Source of the DNA: Qipengyuania citrea
GTDB lineage: Bacteria; Pseudomonadota; Alphaproteobacteria; Sphingomonadales; Sphingomonadaceae
DNA: 64,000 nucleotides
Assembly: GCF_024171405.1 (NCBI RefSeq)
Contig: NZ_JALJZT010000002.1
Coordinates: forward strand, 310,001-374,000
Direction of reading: 5' to 3'
This document shows, one piece after another, positions 9,723 to 18,868 of the stretch. The first letter of the stretch is position 1; every line of letters begins with the position of its first letter. The translations under genes and the position numbers were made by a program. The notes under the pieces were generated by a model. The model saw nothing but the letters and a program-made list of their open reading frames with translations, had not been told where the DNA came from and searched no databases.

Positions 9723-10267
9723 GGGCGGTCGGGATCGCATACCTGCGGATCCCTCACCTTGGAGACATCCAGCACGAAGGCCAGCAAGCCGCCGAAATTC
9801 TCGGGCGGCAGCGGGGCGAGCAATTCCATCGCGCGTTCGATCTTCGCGCAATCGTCGGGTTTGATCTCCTCGCCGATTTTCTGTGCGAGGAAAGCATCCA
9901 CGAAGGGACGCAGCGCTTCGGGCGGCAGGCTCCTGAACATCTCCGACCGCTCGCTCGCGGCCCCGTCCTCTTGCCCGCTGGTGGCGAAGTTCATGAATAC
10001 GCGCAGGGTTCCGGGCCAGCTTTCGGTTTGCATCGCGGCATAGGGCGCGACGAACTCCCCGCCGCGGGACGCGAAGAACCCGTCCGATTCGAGATAGGGC
10101 GTGCAGGATGCCGCGAAGCCTTCGGCAATTACCGGAACCGCATAAATTCCGGCATCGGTCAGGTCTTCAGGCGCGATGCACTGCTGCGCGAACACCGCTT
10201 GCGCGTGCAGCAGCCCAATACTCGCCACTGCTCCTGCAGCGATCTTGCCGTAGTTCGATTTGCTCAC
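9719..10267 (-). CDS. Periplasmic protein of unknown function
   Basis: A 182-residue protein with a signal peptide (MSKSNYGKIAAGAVASIGLL, predicted cleavage after AVFA). Four Cys residues follow (QQCIAPED, AASCTPY, PDDCAKI and PQVCDPDRP), compatible with two periplasmic disulfides. No known domain is recognised. The start is GTG at 10267, three bases after the ispDF stop. The gene is coupled to pncC by ATGA, so ispDF, this gene and pncC look like one operon. Confidence 0.75.
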   Translation of the reverse strand: MSKSNYGKIAAGAVASIGLLHAQAVFAQQCIAPEDLTDAGIYAVPVIAEGFAASCTPYLESDGFFASRGGEFVAPYAAMQTESWPGTLRVFMNFATSGQEDGAASERSEMFRSLPPEALRPFVDAFLAQKIGEEIKPDDCAKIERAMELLAPLPPENFGGLLAFVLDVSKVRDPQVCDPDRP

Positions 10268-10270
10268 CCG

Positions 10271-11413
10271 TTACTCCCTGATAATCGTTGCGACGGCCTG
10301 CGCCGCGATCCCTTCACCGCGTCCGGTAAACCCCAGCCGTTCGGTGGTGGTGGCCTTTACCGATATGGCATGGATGTCAACGCCGAGCAGTTCGGCGATC
10401 CGGGTCCGCATGGCTTCACGGTACGGGCCGATCTTGGGTGCCTCGCAGATGATCGTCAGGTCGATATTGCCGATCGCGTAACCGGCATCGCCAACGAGCT
10501 GCGCGGCATGGGTCAGGAAACGGTCGCTGCTGGCACCCTTCCATTGCGGGTCGCTGGGCGGGAAATGGCTACCGATGTCGCCATTGCCGATCGCTCCAAG
10601 CAGGGCATCGACGATGGCATGCAGGCCGACATCGGCATCGCTGTGCCCCGCCAGCCCCTTGTCATGCTCGATGCGGATACCGCCGAGCCAGAGTTCCTCA
10701 CCTACGGCAAGGCGGTGGACGTCGTATCCCATCCCGGTCCGTACGGGTGGCAGTCGGGTCATGAAATCCTCCGCGAAAGTCAGTTTGGCCAGACGTTCGT
10801 CACCCGTCACATGCGCGACCTCGCCGCCGGCCGCGCGCAAGACCTGTGCATCGTCTCCGGCGGGGGCATCGCCCTGCCAGGCATTGTGAGCGGCGAGGAT
10901 CGCCGCGAAGCGAAATGCCTGCGGGGTCTGCACCCGGCGCAATTGCTCGCGCGGTGCCGTCCCCGTCATCATACCGCCTGTATCGAGTGACAGGCTGTCG
11001 ACCACCGGCAGCACGGGGATCGCTCCGGCGTGGTCATCGAGAGCAGCCAGCAGGCGCGCGATGACAGCACGCGGGAGGTCAGGACGCGCTGCGTCATGGA
11101 TGAGCACGCGTTCGGCCGCGCCTAGGGCTCGCAGCGCGCGGGCGACCGATTGCTGGCGCGTCTCGCCGCCTGTCACCAGCCGAAATCCCTCGAGCCCCGC
11201 TAGCGCCGCCTGCGCCGCCTGCTCGCCATTCTCGGGCACGGCGATGACGATGGGGCTGGCACCCGCCGCAATCAGGCTTTCCACCGAGTGTCGCAGCACC
11301 GGCTTGCCCCGCCAGTGCGCAAATTGCTTGGGCAGGGGTTGTCCTGCGCGCAGGCCCTGACCGGCCGCGACCACGATCGCGGCGAAGCCGGGGAGGGGAG
11401 CTGGATCCTGCAT
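10271..11413 (-). CDS. ispDF: Bifunctional IspD/IspF enzyme of the MEP isoprenoid pathway
   Basis: A 380-residue fusion. Residues 1 to about 225 are 2-C-methyl-D-erythritol 4-phosphate cytidylyltransferase (IVVAAGQGLRAGQPLPKQF; DAARPDLP). Residues about 226-380 are 2-C-methyl-D-erythritol 2,4-cyclodiphosphate synthase (GMGYDVHRL, GHSDADVGLHA, and the signature VKATTTERLGFTGRGEGIAA). The fusion is common in alphaproteobacteria and related groups. The start is the ATG at 11413 (MQDPAPLPGF); upstream in-frame codons are non-family sequence. It is divergent from dusB over 70 bases. Confidence 0.96.
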   Translation of the reverse strand: MQDPAPLPGFAAIVVAAGQGLRAGQPLPKQFAHWRGKPVLRHSVESLIAAGASPIVIAVPENGEQAAQAALAGLEGFRLVTGGETRQQSVARALRALGAAERVLIHDAARPDLPRAVIARLLAALDDHAGAIPVLPVVDSLSLDTGGMMTGTAPREQLRRVQTPQAFRFAAILAAHNAWQGDAPAGDDAQVLRAAGGEVAHVTGDERLAKLTFAEDFMTRLPPVRTGMGYDVHRLAVGEELWLGGIRIEHDKGLAGHSDADVGLHAIVDALLGAIGNGDIGSHFPPSDPQWKGASSDRFLTHAAQLVGDAGYAIGNIDLTIICEAPKIGPYREAMRTRIAELLGVDIHAISVKATTTERLGFTGRGEGIAAQAVATIIRE

Positions 11414-11483
11414 ACGAAAGCAGCGCGCTAGCGGCTTGCCGTTTGCGCTGCAACGCACTATGTGCCTGCCCAATATTTAGGCA

Positions 11484-12515
11484 ATGAACCCCGGCATGAC
11501 CTTGCATCCCCTTCCTTCGGCTCCGCCGCAGCCGATCCTCGTCGGCGACGTGTCGATCGACACGCCGGTCGTGCTCGCGCCGATGACCGGTGTGACTGAC
11601 CTCCCGTTCCGCCGCCTGGTGCGGCGTTATGGCTCGGGCCTCAACGTGACCGAGATGATCGCGAGCGAGGCGGCCATCCGCGAAACGCGCCAGAGCGTCC
11701 AGAAGGCCGCGTGGGATGCGACCGAGGAGCCCGTCTCGATGCAGCTCGTCGGCTGCGACCCGGTGAGTATGGGCGACGCGGCGAAACTCCAGCAGGACAA
11801 TGGCGCGGCGATCATCGACATCAATTTCGGCTGTCCGGTGCGCAAGGTCGTCGGCCAGCTCGCCGGCTCGGCGCTGATGCGCGAAGTGCCGCTGGCGACG
11901 AAGCTGATGGAAGCGACGGTCAAGGCGGTTGATGTGCCGGTGACCGTCAAGATGCGGATGGGCTGGGATCATGCCGATCTCAACGCCCCCGAACTTGCGC
12001 GCATTGCCGAGGATCTGGGGGTCAAGATGATCACCGTCCACGGCCGGACGCGCAACCAGATGTATAAGGGCCACGCCGACTGGGCGTTTATCCGCAAGGT
12101 GAAGGACGCGGTTTCGATCCCGGTTATCGCCAATGGGGATATTTGCACGATCGCCGATGCCGCGGCCGCGCTTGAACAATCGGGGGCCGACGGGATCATG
12201 ATCGGGCGCGGGGCTTACGGAAAACCGTGGCTTTTGGGCCAGATCATGCATTGGTGGCGCACCGGTGAAATGCTCGAAACCCCCTCATTCGACGAGCAAT
12301 ACGACGTGCTGGTTGAGCATTACGAGTCGATGCTCGATCATTATGGCGAAGGGGTCGGCACCAAAATCGCGCGCAAGCATCTGGGCTGGTATACCAAGGG
12401 CATGCACGGCTCCGCCGAGTTCCGCAATTTCGTCAATTTCATCGACGATCCGCGCAAGGTGCTCGAGGAAATCGAAACCTTCTACGAACCCTTCCTGCGG
12501 CGCCGCGCCGCGTGA
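11484..12515 (+). CDS. dusB: tRNA-dihydrouridine synthase, DusB/NifR3 type
   Basis: FMN enzyme that reduces uridines in the tRNA D-loop. The FMN/TIM-barrel landmarks are present: [16 protein letters not shown], the active-site Cys in [12 protein letters not shown], then KMRMGW and [11 protein letters not shown]. The length is 343 residues. It is the first gene of the classical alphaproteobacterial nifR3-ntrB-ntrC series, and its stop overlaps the ntrB start (GTGA). A second ATG at 11496 is possible. Confidence 0.95.
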   Translation: MNPGMTLHPLPSAPPQPILVGDVSIDTPVVLAPMTGVTDLPFRRLVRRYGSGLNVTEMIASEAAIRETRQSVQKAAWDATEEPVSMQLVGCDPVSMGDAAKLQQDNGAAIIDINFGCPVRKVVGQLAGSALMREVPLATKLMEATVKAVDVPVTVKMRMGWDHADLNAPELARIAEDLGVKMITVHGRTRNQMYKGHADWAFIRKVKDAVSIPVIANGDICTIADAAAALEQSGADGIMIGRGAYGKPWLLGQIMHWWRTGEMLETPSFDEQYDVLVEHYESMLDHYGEGVGTKIARKHLGWYTKGMHGSAEFRNFVNFIDDPRKVLEEIETFYEPFLRRRAA

Positions 12516-13573
12516 GCACACTCGCCGGCGCACCCGATGCGCGCGCTCAGCTCGCCGCGCTGATCTTCGCGGTCCTGCTGCTCGACGAGGATGACAATAT
12601 CGTCGAGGCCAACCACGCGGCCGAGGAAATGCTTGGCCGCAGCGCACGCAAGCTGTGCGAGAAGCGCTTCTGGGACGTCATCGGCATTTCCGACGAGCGC
12701 TTGAGCGAGAGGCTGGCGACGGTCGATGCGCAGGTTATCGCGCGCGGCGTCACGATCGCGACCGCTATCGGCGACCGGCGCGTCAACATCAGCAGCTCCC
12801 CCATGCATGGCGAGGCGGGGTGGCGGGTGATCACGCTTTCGGATGCGGGACAACCGGCGAATGACGAGGATGAGAACGAGCGCGTGGAATTGCGCGCGCC
12901 GGCAGTTCTCGCCCACGAAATCAAGAACCCGTTGTCGGCCATTCGCGGGGCGAGCCAGCTGCTGGCCCGGCGGGTTGCCGGCAAGGACAAGCCGCTGGCG
13001 CAGATGATCTCCGCCGAGGTGGACCGGATCGCCCAGCTGATCGACCGAATGCAGCAGCTCGGCGCGAAACCGGTGGAGATCACCGGGCCGTGCAATTTGC
13101 ACGAGGCGATCCGCAATGCCATGGCCACGGTACGCACCGGGCGCAGCGCCCCCTGCGAACTGGTCGAGGAATTCGATCCCTCGCTGCCCCCCGTGGCTGC
13201 CGATCAGGGCGCGCTGGAGCAGGTGCTGATCAATCTGATCGCCAACGCCTGCGACGCGAGCGCGGGCATGGAAAATCCCCGCGTCAGCGTGCGGACGCGT
13301 TTCGTCAGCGGGTTGGTGTTCAACACGATCCGGCTGGGCAAGGCGACGCGCCTCCCGATCGAGATCACCGTGACCGATGGCGGTGCGGGGATCGATCCGG
13401 CGCTGCGTGACCACGTGTTCGAACCCTTCGTATCGAGCAAGCCGCATGGCCAGGGCCTCGGGCTCGCGCTCGTACGCAAGCTGCTGCGCGACATGGGCGG
13501 GCGCATCTCGCATGCGCGTGACGAGCGGGCGGGCGAAACCCATTTCCGCATCAACCTGCCGGTGGCGGGCTAG
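12512..13573 (+). CDS. ntrB: Nitrogen regulation sensor histidine kinase NtrB
   Basis: Soluble PAS-histidine kinase that phosphorylates NtrC under nitrogen limitation. A PAS domain spans about residues 12-110. The phosphoacceptor His135 lies in [19 protein letters not shown]. The HATPase region has an N box ([10 protein letters not shown]), a G1 box (DGGAGIDP) and a G2 box (GQGLGLALV). The GTG start overlaps the dusB stop by four bases, so it is translationally coupled. ntrC follows eight bases later. There are no membrane segments. The NtrB role is supported by position and architecture. Confidence 0.95.
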   Translation: MSTLAGAPDARAQLAALIFAVLLLDEDDNIVEANHAAEEMLGRSARKLCEKRFWDVIGISDERLSERLATVDAQVIARGVTIATAIGDRRVNISSSPMHGEAGWRVITLSDAGQPANDEDENERVELRAPAVLAHEIKNPLSAIRGASQLLARRVAGKDKPLAQMISAEVDRIAQLIDRMQQLGAKPVEITGPCNLHEAIRNAMATVRTGRSAPCELVEEFDPSLPPVAADQGALEQVLINLIANACDASAGMENPRVSVRTRFVSGLVFNTIRLGKATRLPIEITVTDGGAGIDPALRDHVFEPFVSSKPHGQGLGLALVRKLLRDMGGRISHARDERAGETHFRINLPVAG

Positions 13574-13581
13574 GGAGAACG

Positions 13582-14994
13582 ATGGCGCATAGTGTTCTGC
13601 TGGTCGAGGACGACAAGGGCATCGCGACGGTGATTACCGAGGCGCTGCGCGAGGACGGCTTCGATGTTACTGCCTGCGAGAGCATAGCGCGGCGCGATGC
13701 CTTGCTGGCCGACAACCGCTTCGACGTGATGCTCACCGACGTGATGCTGGAAGACGGCGACGGACTGGCATCGATCGACACCGTGCGCAGGCTGGCCCCA
13801 GCCATGCCGGTCATCGTATTGTCCGCGCAAAACACGCTCGATACGGCGGTGCGTGCGAGCGACAGCGATGCGTTCGAATATTTCCCCAAGCCCTTCGACC
13901 TCGATGAACTGACGCAGGCGGTGGCGCAGGCGGTCGCCAATCGTCCGTCAGGGGAACGCGAGGAGGAGGCCGAGGATAGCGCGCTGCCGCTGATCGGGCG
14001 CAGTCCTGCGATGCAGGGCGTCTACCGCATGATCACCCGCGTGCTGCGCAACGATCTTACCGTGCTGATCACCGGCGAAAGCGGGACGGGCAAGGAACTG
14101 GTTGCCGAGGCGATCCACCAATTGGGCTCGCGCAAGACCGGACCCTTCGTTGCGGTCAATATGGCGGCGATCCCGCACGATCTGCTCGAAAGCGAGCTGT
14201 TCGGGCACGAGCGCGGCGCGTTTACCGGCGCGGTGAGCCAGCAGATCGGCAAGTTCGAGCAGGCCAATGGCGGCACGCTGTTTCTCGACGAGATCGGCGA
14301 TATGCCCGCCGAAGCGCAGACCCGCTTGCTGCGCGCGCTCCAGTCGGGACGGATCCGGCGGGTTGGCGGACGGCAGGAAATCGGCGTCGATGTGCGCATC
14401 GTCGCAGCGACCAATCGCGATCTTGCCCCCATGATTGCCGACGGCCGGTTTCGCGAAGACCTCTATTATCGGCTCAACGTCGTCCCGATCCATTTGCCGC
14501 CGCTGCGCGAACGCCCGGAAGACATCGGCGCCCTGGTGCGCCACTTCCTCGGCCAGGCGGCGGGCGAGGGGCTTCCGCTTCGCCAGGCGAGTGCCGATGG
14601 GATCGAAGCGCTCAAGGCACGGGCATGGCGCGGCAATGTCCGCGAATTGCGCAATGCGGCATTCCGGCTTGCGCTGATGGCGCGCGACGACACGATCGAC
14701 CGCGCGGCGGTTGAAGACGTGCTCCCAACCGCCCGGACCGATGCGGACGATAGCAACAAGCATGGTTTCGAGGCCGCGGTCGAGGCGTGGGTCGACGCGG
14801 CCCGCCCGGCGGATGGCGCGGTCTATCACGCCGCGCTTGCTGCCTTCGAGAAGCCCTTGTTCGAAATGGCGCTCGAACGGACCGAGGGCAATCAGCTTCG
14901 CGCGGCGCGCCTGCTGGGTATCAACCGCAACACCTTGCGCAAGCGACTTTCAGAGCTCGACATCGCGCCGGAAACCTTCACCCGCAGGCGATAG
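13582..14994 (+). CDS. ntrC: Nitrogen regulation response regulator NtrC (sigma-54 activator)
   Basis: A 470-residue enhancer-binding protein. The receiver domain has phosphoacceptor Asp53 and Lys103. The AAA+ domain has Walker A GESGTGKE (165-172), a complete sigma-54-contacting GAFTGA loop (212-217) and a Walker B region (LFLDEIGDMP). A Fis-type helix-turn-helix sits at the C-terminus (EGNQLRAARLLGINRNTLRK). GGAG precedes the ATG. It is paired with NtrB and should activate nitrogen-assimilation promoters. The intact GAFTGA contrasts with NtrX two genes downstream. Confidence 0.97.
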   Translation: MAHSVLLVEDDKGIATVITEALREDGFDVTACESIARRDALLADNRFDVMLTDVMLEDGDGLASIDTVRRLAPAMPVIVLSAQNTLDTAVRASDSDAFEYFPKPFDLDELTQAVAQAVANRPSGEREEEAEDSALPLIGRSPAMQGVYRMITRVLRNDLTVLITGESGTGKELVAEAIHQLGSRKTGPFVAVNMAAIPHDLLESELFGHERGAFTGAVSQQIGKFEQANGGTLFLDEIGDMPAEAQTRLLRALQSGRIRRVGGRQEIGVDVRIVAATNRDLAPMIADGRFREDLYYRLNVVPIHLPPLRERPEDIGALVRHFLGQAAGEGLPLRQASADGIEALKARAWRGNVRELRNAAFRLALMARDDTIDRAAVEDVLPTARTDADDSNKHGFEAAVEAWVDAARPADGAVYHAALAAFEKPLFEMALERTEGNQLRAARLLGINRNTLRKRLSELDIAPETFTRRR

Positions 14995-15033
14995 CGTCGA
15001 CATCCATCCGCTGCCGTCCACAACTGATCGAAT

Positions 15034-15053
15034 TTGCACTTGCAACTTTGCAA
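15034..15053. promoter_or_regulatory. Clustered TTGCA repeats upstream of ntrY
   Basis: TTGCA occurs at 15034, 15040 and 15048. The last two form TTGCAA-CT-TTGCAA, which contains CAA-N2-TTG. It sits 24 bases before the preferred ntrY ATG. CAA-N(2-5)-TTG has, to my recollection, been described as an NtrX-binding pattern in rhizobia, so autoregulation is possible. This is unproven. Confidence 0.35.
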
Positions 15054-15077
15054 CAGTCCCGTTGTATGTGCGCCACG

Positions 15078-17309
15078 ATGACGACAAGCATAGCAGGAAC
15101 AAGGCGGCAGATACCGCGCTGGTGGCGCAGGTTCGTGGTTACCTCGCGGCGGCAGAACCTGTTTGGCTATATCGAAGTCACTGCAGCGGTTGCTTTCCTG
15201 ATCATGGTGGCCAGCACCTGGGCCACTTTCACCAATGCGCCGCCCGATGGTGCATTGCTGCCATCGCGTCAGGTCGCAGGTCTGCTTATCGGCACGCTTA
15301 TTCCCGCCATGGCGCTGCTGGTGCTGGCGGGCCGGCGCGTGGCGCTGAAGCGTGCAGCCGGAAGCACGGCGCGGCTGCATGTCAGGCTGGTGTTCTTCTT
15401 CTCGCTGATCGCGGCGGTGCCGACGCTGCTGGTCGCGGGCTTCGCTGCCTTCCTGTTCCAGTCGGGGGTGGACTTCTGGTTCTCGGACAATTCGCGCGGG
15501 CTGATGGAGAATGCCAACCAACTGGCCGAAGGATATTACGAGGAGAACCAGCTCGATCTCGGCAATGAGACGATCTCGATGGCGATGGACATGCGCGCTA
15601 TCCTCGGCCGGGTCGAAGTGACCGATCCCAATTTTGCGCTCGTCTATCAATACCAGGCCGAACCGCGCGATGTGATCGAGAGCGCCATCCTGCAGGCGAT
15701 GCCCGATGGTTCGATGCGCACCGCGGTGGTTTACGGTCTCAATGAAACCAGCGACCCGCGCGCCTTCGCGCAGAACTCGCTGGAGCGGTTGTCGAGCGGC
15801 GAACAGGTGGCGGTGCGCGGCAGCGCCGAGCGGATCGAAGCGGTCGCACCGATCGATCGCGCCGCCGGGATCTACCTCTATACTGCGCGCAATGCGGAAG
15901 CAGGCTCGTTCCGCAGCTGGCAATCGGCGCGCTCGATCTCGACCGCCTATGACGAACTGACCAAACGGGCGCGCGCGCTGCAGCTGCGGTTCAATCTGGC
16001 GCTGTTCTTCGTTTCGCTCGCATTGGTTGGCCTCGCAGTGTGGTTTGCGCTGCGCTTTGCCGACCGCCAGGTCGAGCCACTGACCGAGCTGGTGGCGGCG
16101 GCGCACAAGGTGGGGGCGGGCAATTTCGCGCTGCGCGTCGAAGGGCGCACCGGGGCGGATGAAATCGGCCTGCTCAACCGCGCTTTCAACCGCATGACCG
16201 CACAGCTCGAGAAGCAGACCGACGCGCTGCTCTCAGCCAATACCGAGTTGGAAGAGCGCCGCAGCTTCATCGAGGCGGTGCTGGAATCGGTCAGTGCCGG
16301 AATTATCTCGGTCGATGCCGATCTCAACGTCCTGCTGATGAATGCCGGCGCGCAGGCGATGCTCGGCAACGAGACCGGGGAAGGGCACCTGCCCGAGACC
16401 CTCGACGAGCTTGCCCCGCAGATTGGTGCGATGGTCCGTGCGGGGCTCTCGCGAGGGGTCATCTCGCACAGTCGCAATGGCGAACTGCTTACGCTGGCGG
16501 TCAAGATCGGCCCCGAAAGCGATGGCCATGTGATCACCTTCGAGGACATCACCCGCCAATTGCTCGACCAGCGTCAGGCCGCCTGGTCCGATGTGGCGCG
16601 GCGGATCGCGCATGAGATCAAGAATCCGCTAACGCCGATCCAGCTCGCGACCGAACGCCTAAAGCGGCGCTATCGCAAGCAGATCGAAATCGACGGCGAG
16701 CTGTTCGACGAGCTTACCAATACGATCGTGCGGCAGGTCGGCGACCTGCGGAAGATGGTCGACGAGTTTTCCAGCTTCGCGCGGCTACCCAAGCCGACCT
16801 TCCGCACTGAGGATGCGATCGACCTTATCCGCCAGTCGCTGTTCCTGCAGGAAGTGGCGCATCAGAACGTGGATTACCGCTTCCACACCACTGCAGCCCC
16901 CCCAGTGCGGATCCAGTGTGACCGGCATCAATTGGGGCAAGCGCTGACCAATACGCTCAAGAACGCCTATGAGGCGATCGAGGCGAAGGCGCACACTGCC
17001 GATGTCGATTACCGCGGCAAGATCACGGTCGAGGTCGAACCCGGGGACGAGGACGTCACCGTGTCGATCGAGGACAATGGCATCGGCCTGCCGCAGGACC
17101 GCGTGAACATCCTCGAACCCTATGTGACGACACGCGAGAAGGGCACCGGCCTCGGGCTCGCGATCGTCAACAAGATCGTCGAGGAACACGGCGGCGAAAT
17201 GACATTCACCTCGGTCGAAACCGGGGGCACGCGCGTGACCATGCGGTTCGCACGCGATCCGCTCGCCCTCGATGGCGACGCGCAGACAAGCATGAAAAAA
17301 GAAGGATAG
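15078..17309 (+). CDS. ntrY: Membrane sensor histidine kinase NtrY
   Basis: A 743-residue kinase of the NtrYX system (nitrogen metabolism, envelope and redox control in alphaproteobacteria). Membrane helices lie near residues 31-51, 69-87 and 104-127, followed by an extracytoplasmic domain and a fourth helix near 300. A HAMP segment (FADRQVEPLTELVAAAHKVG), a PAS domain, HisKA with His512 ([17 protein letters not shown]) and an HATPase domain (NTLKNAYEAI; DNGIGLP; GTGLGLAIV) follow. The start is ATG 15078; ATG 15066 is also possible. The frame upstream of that overlaps ntrC and is not coding in this frame. It ends six bases before ntrX. Confidence 0.93.
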   Translation: MTTSIAGTRRQIPRWWRRFVVTSRRQNLFGYIEVTAAVAFLIMVASTWATFTNAPPDGALLPSRQVAGLLIGTLIPAMALLVLAGRRVALKRAAGSTARLHVRLVFFFSLIAAVPTLLVAGFAAFLFQSGVDFWFSDNSRGLMENANQLAEGYYEENQLDLGNETISMAMDMRAILGRVEVTDPNFALVYQYQAEPRDVIESAILQAMPDGSMRTAVVYGLNETSDPRAFAQNSLERLSSGEQVAVRGSAERIEAVAPIDRAAGIYLYTARNAEAGSFRSWQSARSISTAYDELTKRARALQLRFNLALFFVSLALVGLAVWFALRFADRQVEPLTELVAAAHKVGAGNFALRVEGRTGADEIGLLNRAFNRMTAQLEKQTDALLSANTELEERRSFIEAVLESVSAGIISVDADLNVLLMNAGAQAMLGNETGEGHLPETLDELAPQIGAMVRAGLSRGVISHSRNGELLTLAVKIGPESDGHVITFEDITRQLLDQRQAAWSDVARRIAHEIKNPLTPIQLATERLKRRYRKQIEIDGELFDELTNTIVRQVGDLRKMVDEFSSFARLPKPTFRTEDAIDLIRQSLFLQEVAHQNVDYRFHTTAAPPVRIQCDRHQLGQALTNTLKNAYEAIEAKAHTADVDYRGKITVEVEPGDEDVTVSIEDNGIGLPQDRVNILEPYVTTREKGTGLGLAIVNKIVEEHGGEMTFTSVETGGTRVTMRFARDPLALDGDAQTSMKKEG

Positions 17310-17315
17310 GGACGC

Positions 17316-18701
17316 ATGGCGCTGGATATTCTCATCGTCGACGACGAACGCGACATCCGCGAACTGGTTGCCGGAGTGCTGAGCGACGAGGGCTATGAAT
17401 GCCGCACCGCGGGCGACAGCACCTCGGCGCTCGAGGCGATCGACGACAAGCGGCCGAGCCTGGTCCTGCTCGACGTGTGGCTGCACGGCAGCCCGATGGA
17501 CGGGCTGGAGGTGCTCGACGCGATCAAGGCACGCGAGCCTGACCTGCCGGTGATCATCTTTTCGGGCCACGGCAATATCGACACTGCGGTCAGCGCGGTC
17601 AGCCGCGGCGCGGTCGATTTCATCGAGAAGCCGTTCGAGGCCGAGCGCCTCCTGCATCTGGTCGAGCGTGCCACCGAGACCGAACGCCTGCGCCGCGAGA
17701 ACACGCGCCTGCGCGAGAACCAGGGGCAGGGCGACGAGTTCACCGGCAACTCGGCGGTCATCAACGCCGTGCGCGCCACGCTCAAGCGGGTCGCCAGCAC
17801 AGGGAGCCGGGTACTGGTGACCGGTCCTGCCGGCGCCGGCAAAGAGGTCGCCGCGCGCCTGCTCCACAGCTGGAGCTCGCGGACGGACAAGGCCTTCGTC
17901 ATTGTCAATTCTGCGCGGATTACGCCCGAGCGGTTCGAAGAGGAACTGTTCGGCGAGGAAGCCGATGGCAAGCTGGTCCGCCCGGGACTGCTGGAAACCG
18001 CGGATGGGGGCACGCTGTATCTCGACGAAGTGGCCGACATGCCGCTGTCGACGCAGGCCCGCATCCTGCGTGTCCTGACCGAGCAGAGTTTCGTCCGTGT
18101 CGGCGGGACACGGCAGATCGGCGTCGATGTGCGCGTCGTCTCCTCGACCTCGCGCGATCTGGCGGGTGAAATGGAAGAGAAACGCTTTCGCGAGGATCTG
18201 TTCTACCGGCTGAACGTCGTTCCGGTGGAAGTCCCCTCGCTGGCCGCGCGGCGCGACGACATCCCGGCGCTCGCCGACAGCTTTTTTGCCCGCTATGCGA
18301 CCGAGCAGGGCCTGCGGCCACCCACGATCAGCGAAGAGGCGATGGCCGCACTCCAAGCCTATGACTGGCCTGGAAATGTGCGCCAGCTGCGCAATGTGGT
18401 CGAGCGCACGATCATCCTGACCCCGCGCGACAGCCTTGAACGGATCGAGGTCGACATGCTTCCCGAAGAAGTGCTTGGCGGCAAGGCCGGCGGCAGCGGC
18501 GGAGTGGGGGCGATGATGGGCGCCCCGCTACGCGAAGCGCGCGAGAATTTCGAACGCGAATATCTGACCGTGCAGATCCGCCGGTTTTCGGGGAATATCT
18601 CGAAGACCGCGAACTTCATCGGGATGGAACGCTCGGCGCTGCACCGCAAACTCAAGCTGCTGGGTATGGTCGAGCGCAAGGGACCGGAGCGGAAGAACTG
18701 A
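17316..18701 (+). CDS. ntrX: Response regulator NtrX, without the sigma-54 GAFTGA loop
   Basis: A 461-residue NtrC-family regulator. The receiver has phosphoacceptor Asp53 (VLLDVWLHG). The AAA+ domain has Walker A GPAGAGKE (170-177) and the Walker B region LYLDEVADMP. The C-terminal Fis-type HTH is ISKTANFIGMERSALHRKL. Where NtrC has ELFGHERGAFTGA, this protein reads LFGEEADGKLVRPG, so the sigma-54 contact loop is missing and the region is four residues shorter. It probably regulates transcription without remodelling sigma-54 holoenzyme. AGGGA precedes the ATG. It is the last ntr gene before hfq. Confidence 0.95.
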   Translation: MALDILIVDDERDIRELVAGVLSDEGYECRTAGDSTSALEAIDDKRPSLVLLDVWLHGSPMDGLEVLDAIKAREPDLPVIIFSGHGNIDTAVSAVSRGAVDFIEKPFEAERLLHLVERATETERLRRENTRLRENQGQGDEFTGNSAVINAVRATLKRVASTGSRVLVTGPAGAGKEVAARLLHSWSSRTDKAFVIVNSARITPERFEEELFGEEADGKLVRPGLLETADGGTLYLDEVADMPLSTQARILRVLTEQSFVRVGGTRQIGVDVRVVSSTSRDLAGEMEEKRFREDLFYRLNVVPVEVPSLAARRDDIPALADSFFARYATEQGLRPPTISEEAMAALQAYDWPGNVRQLRNVVERTIILTPRDSLERIEVDMLPEEVLGGKAGGSGGVGAMMGAPLREARENFEREYLTVQIRRFSGNISKTANFIGMERSALHRKLKLLGMVERKGPERKN

Positions 18702-18723
18702 CGCGTCCCGCGAAAGTTGGGCA

Positions 18724-18776
18724 TTGTCTGACAAAACAAGGAATCCGTTGCGCTACTTGGGATTGTCTTCCACAAT
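18724..18776. promoter_or_regulatory. Two TTGT...ACAA inverted repeats upstream of hfq
   Basis: TTGTC-T-GACAA at 18724-18734 and ATTGT-CTTCC-ACAAT at 18762-18776 share the TTGTCT half and are about 40 bases apart. They lie in the 167-base gap between ntrX and hfq. They look like paired operator sites. A -35/-10 candidate, TTGCGC-N17-CACAAT, overlaps the second repeat. No regulator is known. Confidence 0.35.
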
Positions 18777-18868
18777 AGGCGGGTCCGCGAAGATTTGCGG
18801 ATACACTCGGGCGTGGTGGGCGCCCAGATTGCGGCCTTTCCACGGGCTGCCAAAAACGGGAAAAGTAC

